Of a stretch of DNA of 64,000 nucleotides, positions 63,628 to 64,000 are shown one piece after another. The stretch comes from Pseudomonas sp. Root562 (GTDB lineage: Bacteria; Pseudomonadota; Gammaproteobacteria; Pseudomonadales; Pseudomonadaceae), in contig NZ_LMGK01000001.1 in NCBI RefSeq assembly GCF_001427125.1, forward strand, positions 322,108 through 386,107. The letters are read 5' to 3'. A program made the position numbers and the translations under genes. The notes under the pieces were generated by a model. That model saw nothing but the letters and a program-made list of their open reading frames with translations, was not told where the DNA came from and ran no database searches. How positions within the stretch are numbered: position 1 is the stretch's first letter; the number at the start of each line of letters is the position of its first letter.

Positions 63628-64000
63628 ATGAAGTTGTCCATGCCGCGATTCGATCAAGCCCCTGTCTTGGTGGTCGGCGATGTCATGCTCGACCGTTACT
63701 GGCATGGTGGTACCTCACGGATTTCCCCTGAGGCGCCAGTACCTGTAGTCAAGGTCGAGCACATCGAGGACCGTCCCGGCGGTGCCGCCAACGTTGCGTT
63801 GAACATTGCCGCCCTTGGCGCGCCAGCCTCGCTGGTTGGCGTGACCGGCGACGATGAAGCCGCCGACAGTCTGGTCAATAGCCTCAAGGGTGCAGGTGTG
63901 CGGGCGTTGTTCCAGCGCATCGCGCATCAACCGACCATCGTCAAGTTGCGGGTCATGAGTCGGCACCAGCAATTGCTGCGTATCGACTTCGAAGAACCGT
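63628..64000 (+). CDS. hldE: Bifunctional heptose 7-phosphate kinase/heptose 1-phosphate adenylyltransferase (partial, runs off the right edge)
   Basis: The 124 visible N-terminal codons show the PfkB-type kinase domain: [15 protein letters not shown], then [14 protein letters not shown] and [18 protein letters not shown], which are the sugar- and ATP-fold signatures of the HldE/RfaE kinase half. It makes the ADP-heptose precursor used by WaaC and WaaF, linking the two ends of the cluster. The ATG at 63628 is preceded by GTGGG. The adenylyltransferase half lies beyond the window. Confidence 0.95.
   Translation, partial: MKLSMPRFDQAPVLVVGDVMLDRYWHGGTSRISPEAPVPVVKVEHIEDRPGGAANVALNIAALGAPASLVGVTGDDEAADSLVNSLKGAGVRALFQRIAHQPTIVKLRVMSRHQQLLRIDFEEP

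Overview
This window is chromosomal DNA from a Pseudomonas, most likely of the fluorescens group. The gene content, high-GC codon use, REP-type repeats, three-lipoyl aceF and the LPS-core gene order all fit. From memory, the stretches selO-mscK-nhaP2, acyl-CoA dehydrogenase-rlmJ-msrA-dipA-aceF-aceE-glnE and waaF to hldE follow the P. aeruginosa PAO1 order PA5023 to PA4996. The other genes are additions to that backbone. Species was not resolved.

Layout. (1) 1-4808, minus strand: the promoter-proximal part of an aryl-polyene (APE)-type type II fatty-acid/polyketide operon: chain-length-factor-like ketosynthase, acyltransferase, two acyl carrier proteins, a membrane protein, an AMP ligase fused to a hotdog dehydratase, and a family 2 glycosyltransferase cut by the window edge. 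The genes are joined by ATGA overlaps behind one good sigma-70-type promoter. (2) 5161-7362: a solitary ParA-type ATPase, thioredoxin 2 and a MazEF/ChpSB-type toxin-antitoxin pair. (3) 7370-14013, minus: selO, mscK and nhaP2, covering redox-linked AMPylation, osmotic safety and cation/proton antiport. (4) 14431-18895: two chemoreceptors flanking a small coiled-coil protein and a ZapA-like paralogue. (5) 19036-26966: an acyl-CoA dehydrogenase and the divergent putA/putP proline locus, with five GTTGCA motifs between putA and putP. (6) 27317-29930: an orphan VgrG and a DUF4123 adaptor with no cargo gene behind them. (7) 30022-36056: rlmJ, msrA, dipA and a PhoD-like phosphatase. (8) 36336-44283: the pyruvate dehydrogenase genes aceE-aceF and the divergent glnE, with two copies of a TGTAGT-type palindrome between them. 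(9) 44598-64000: the LPS core cluster with heptosyltransferases waaF and waaC, glycosyltransferases, six kinase-fold domains on five proteins, a carbamoyltransferase, Mig-14, the deacetylase DnpA, the ligase WaaL, the flippase MsbA and the start of hldE.

Non-coding DNA is dominated by repeats. Three copies of a roughly 108-bp element bounded by GATCGTTCCCACGC-type ends lie between genes, as do two copies of a GTGGCGAGGGAGC-type inverted pair and several smaller hairpins. I saw no rRNA, tRNA, CRISPR array, insertion sequence or prophage. Nothing here is clearly a wholly new system. The best leads are the aceE-glnE palindromes, the LPS kinase set in which two members lack the usual catalytic aspartate, the cargo-less VgrG module, the orphan ParA beside the APE operon, and the perfect hairpin inside the toxin gene.
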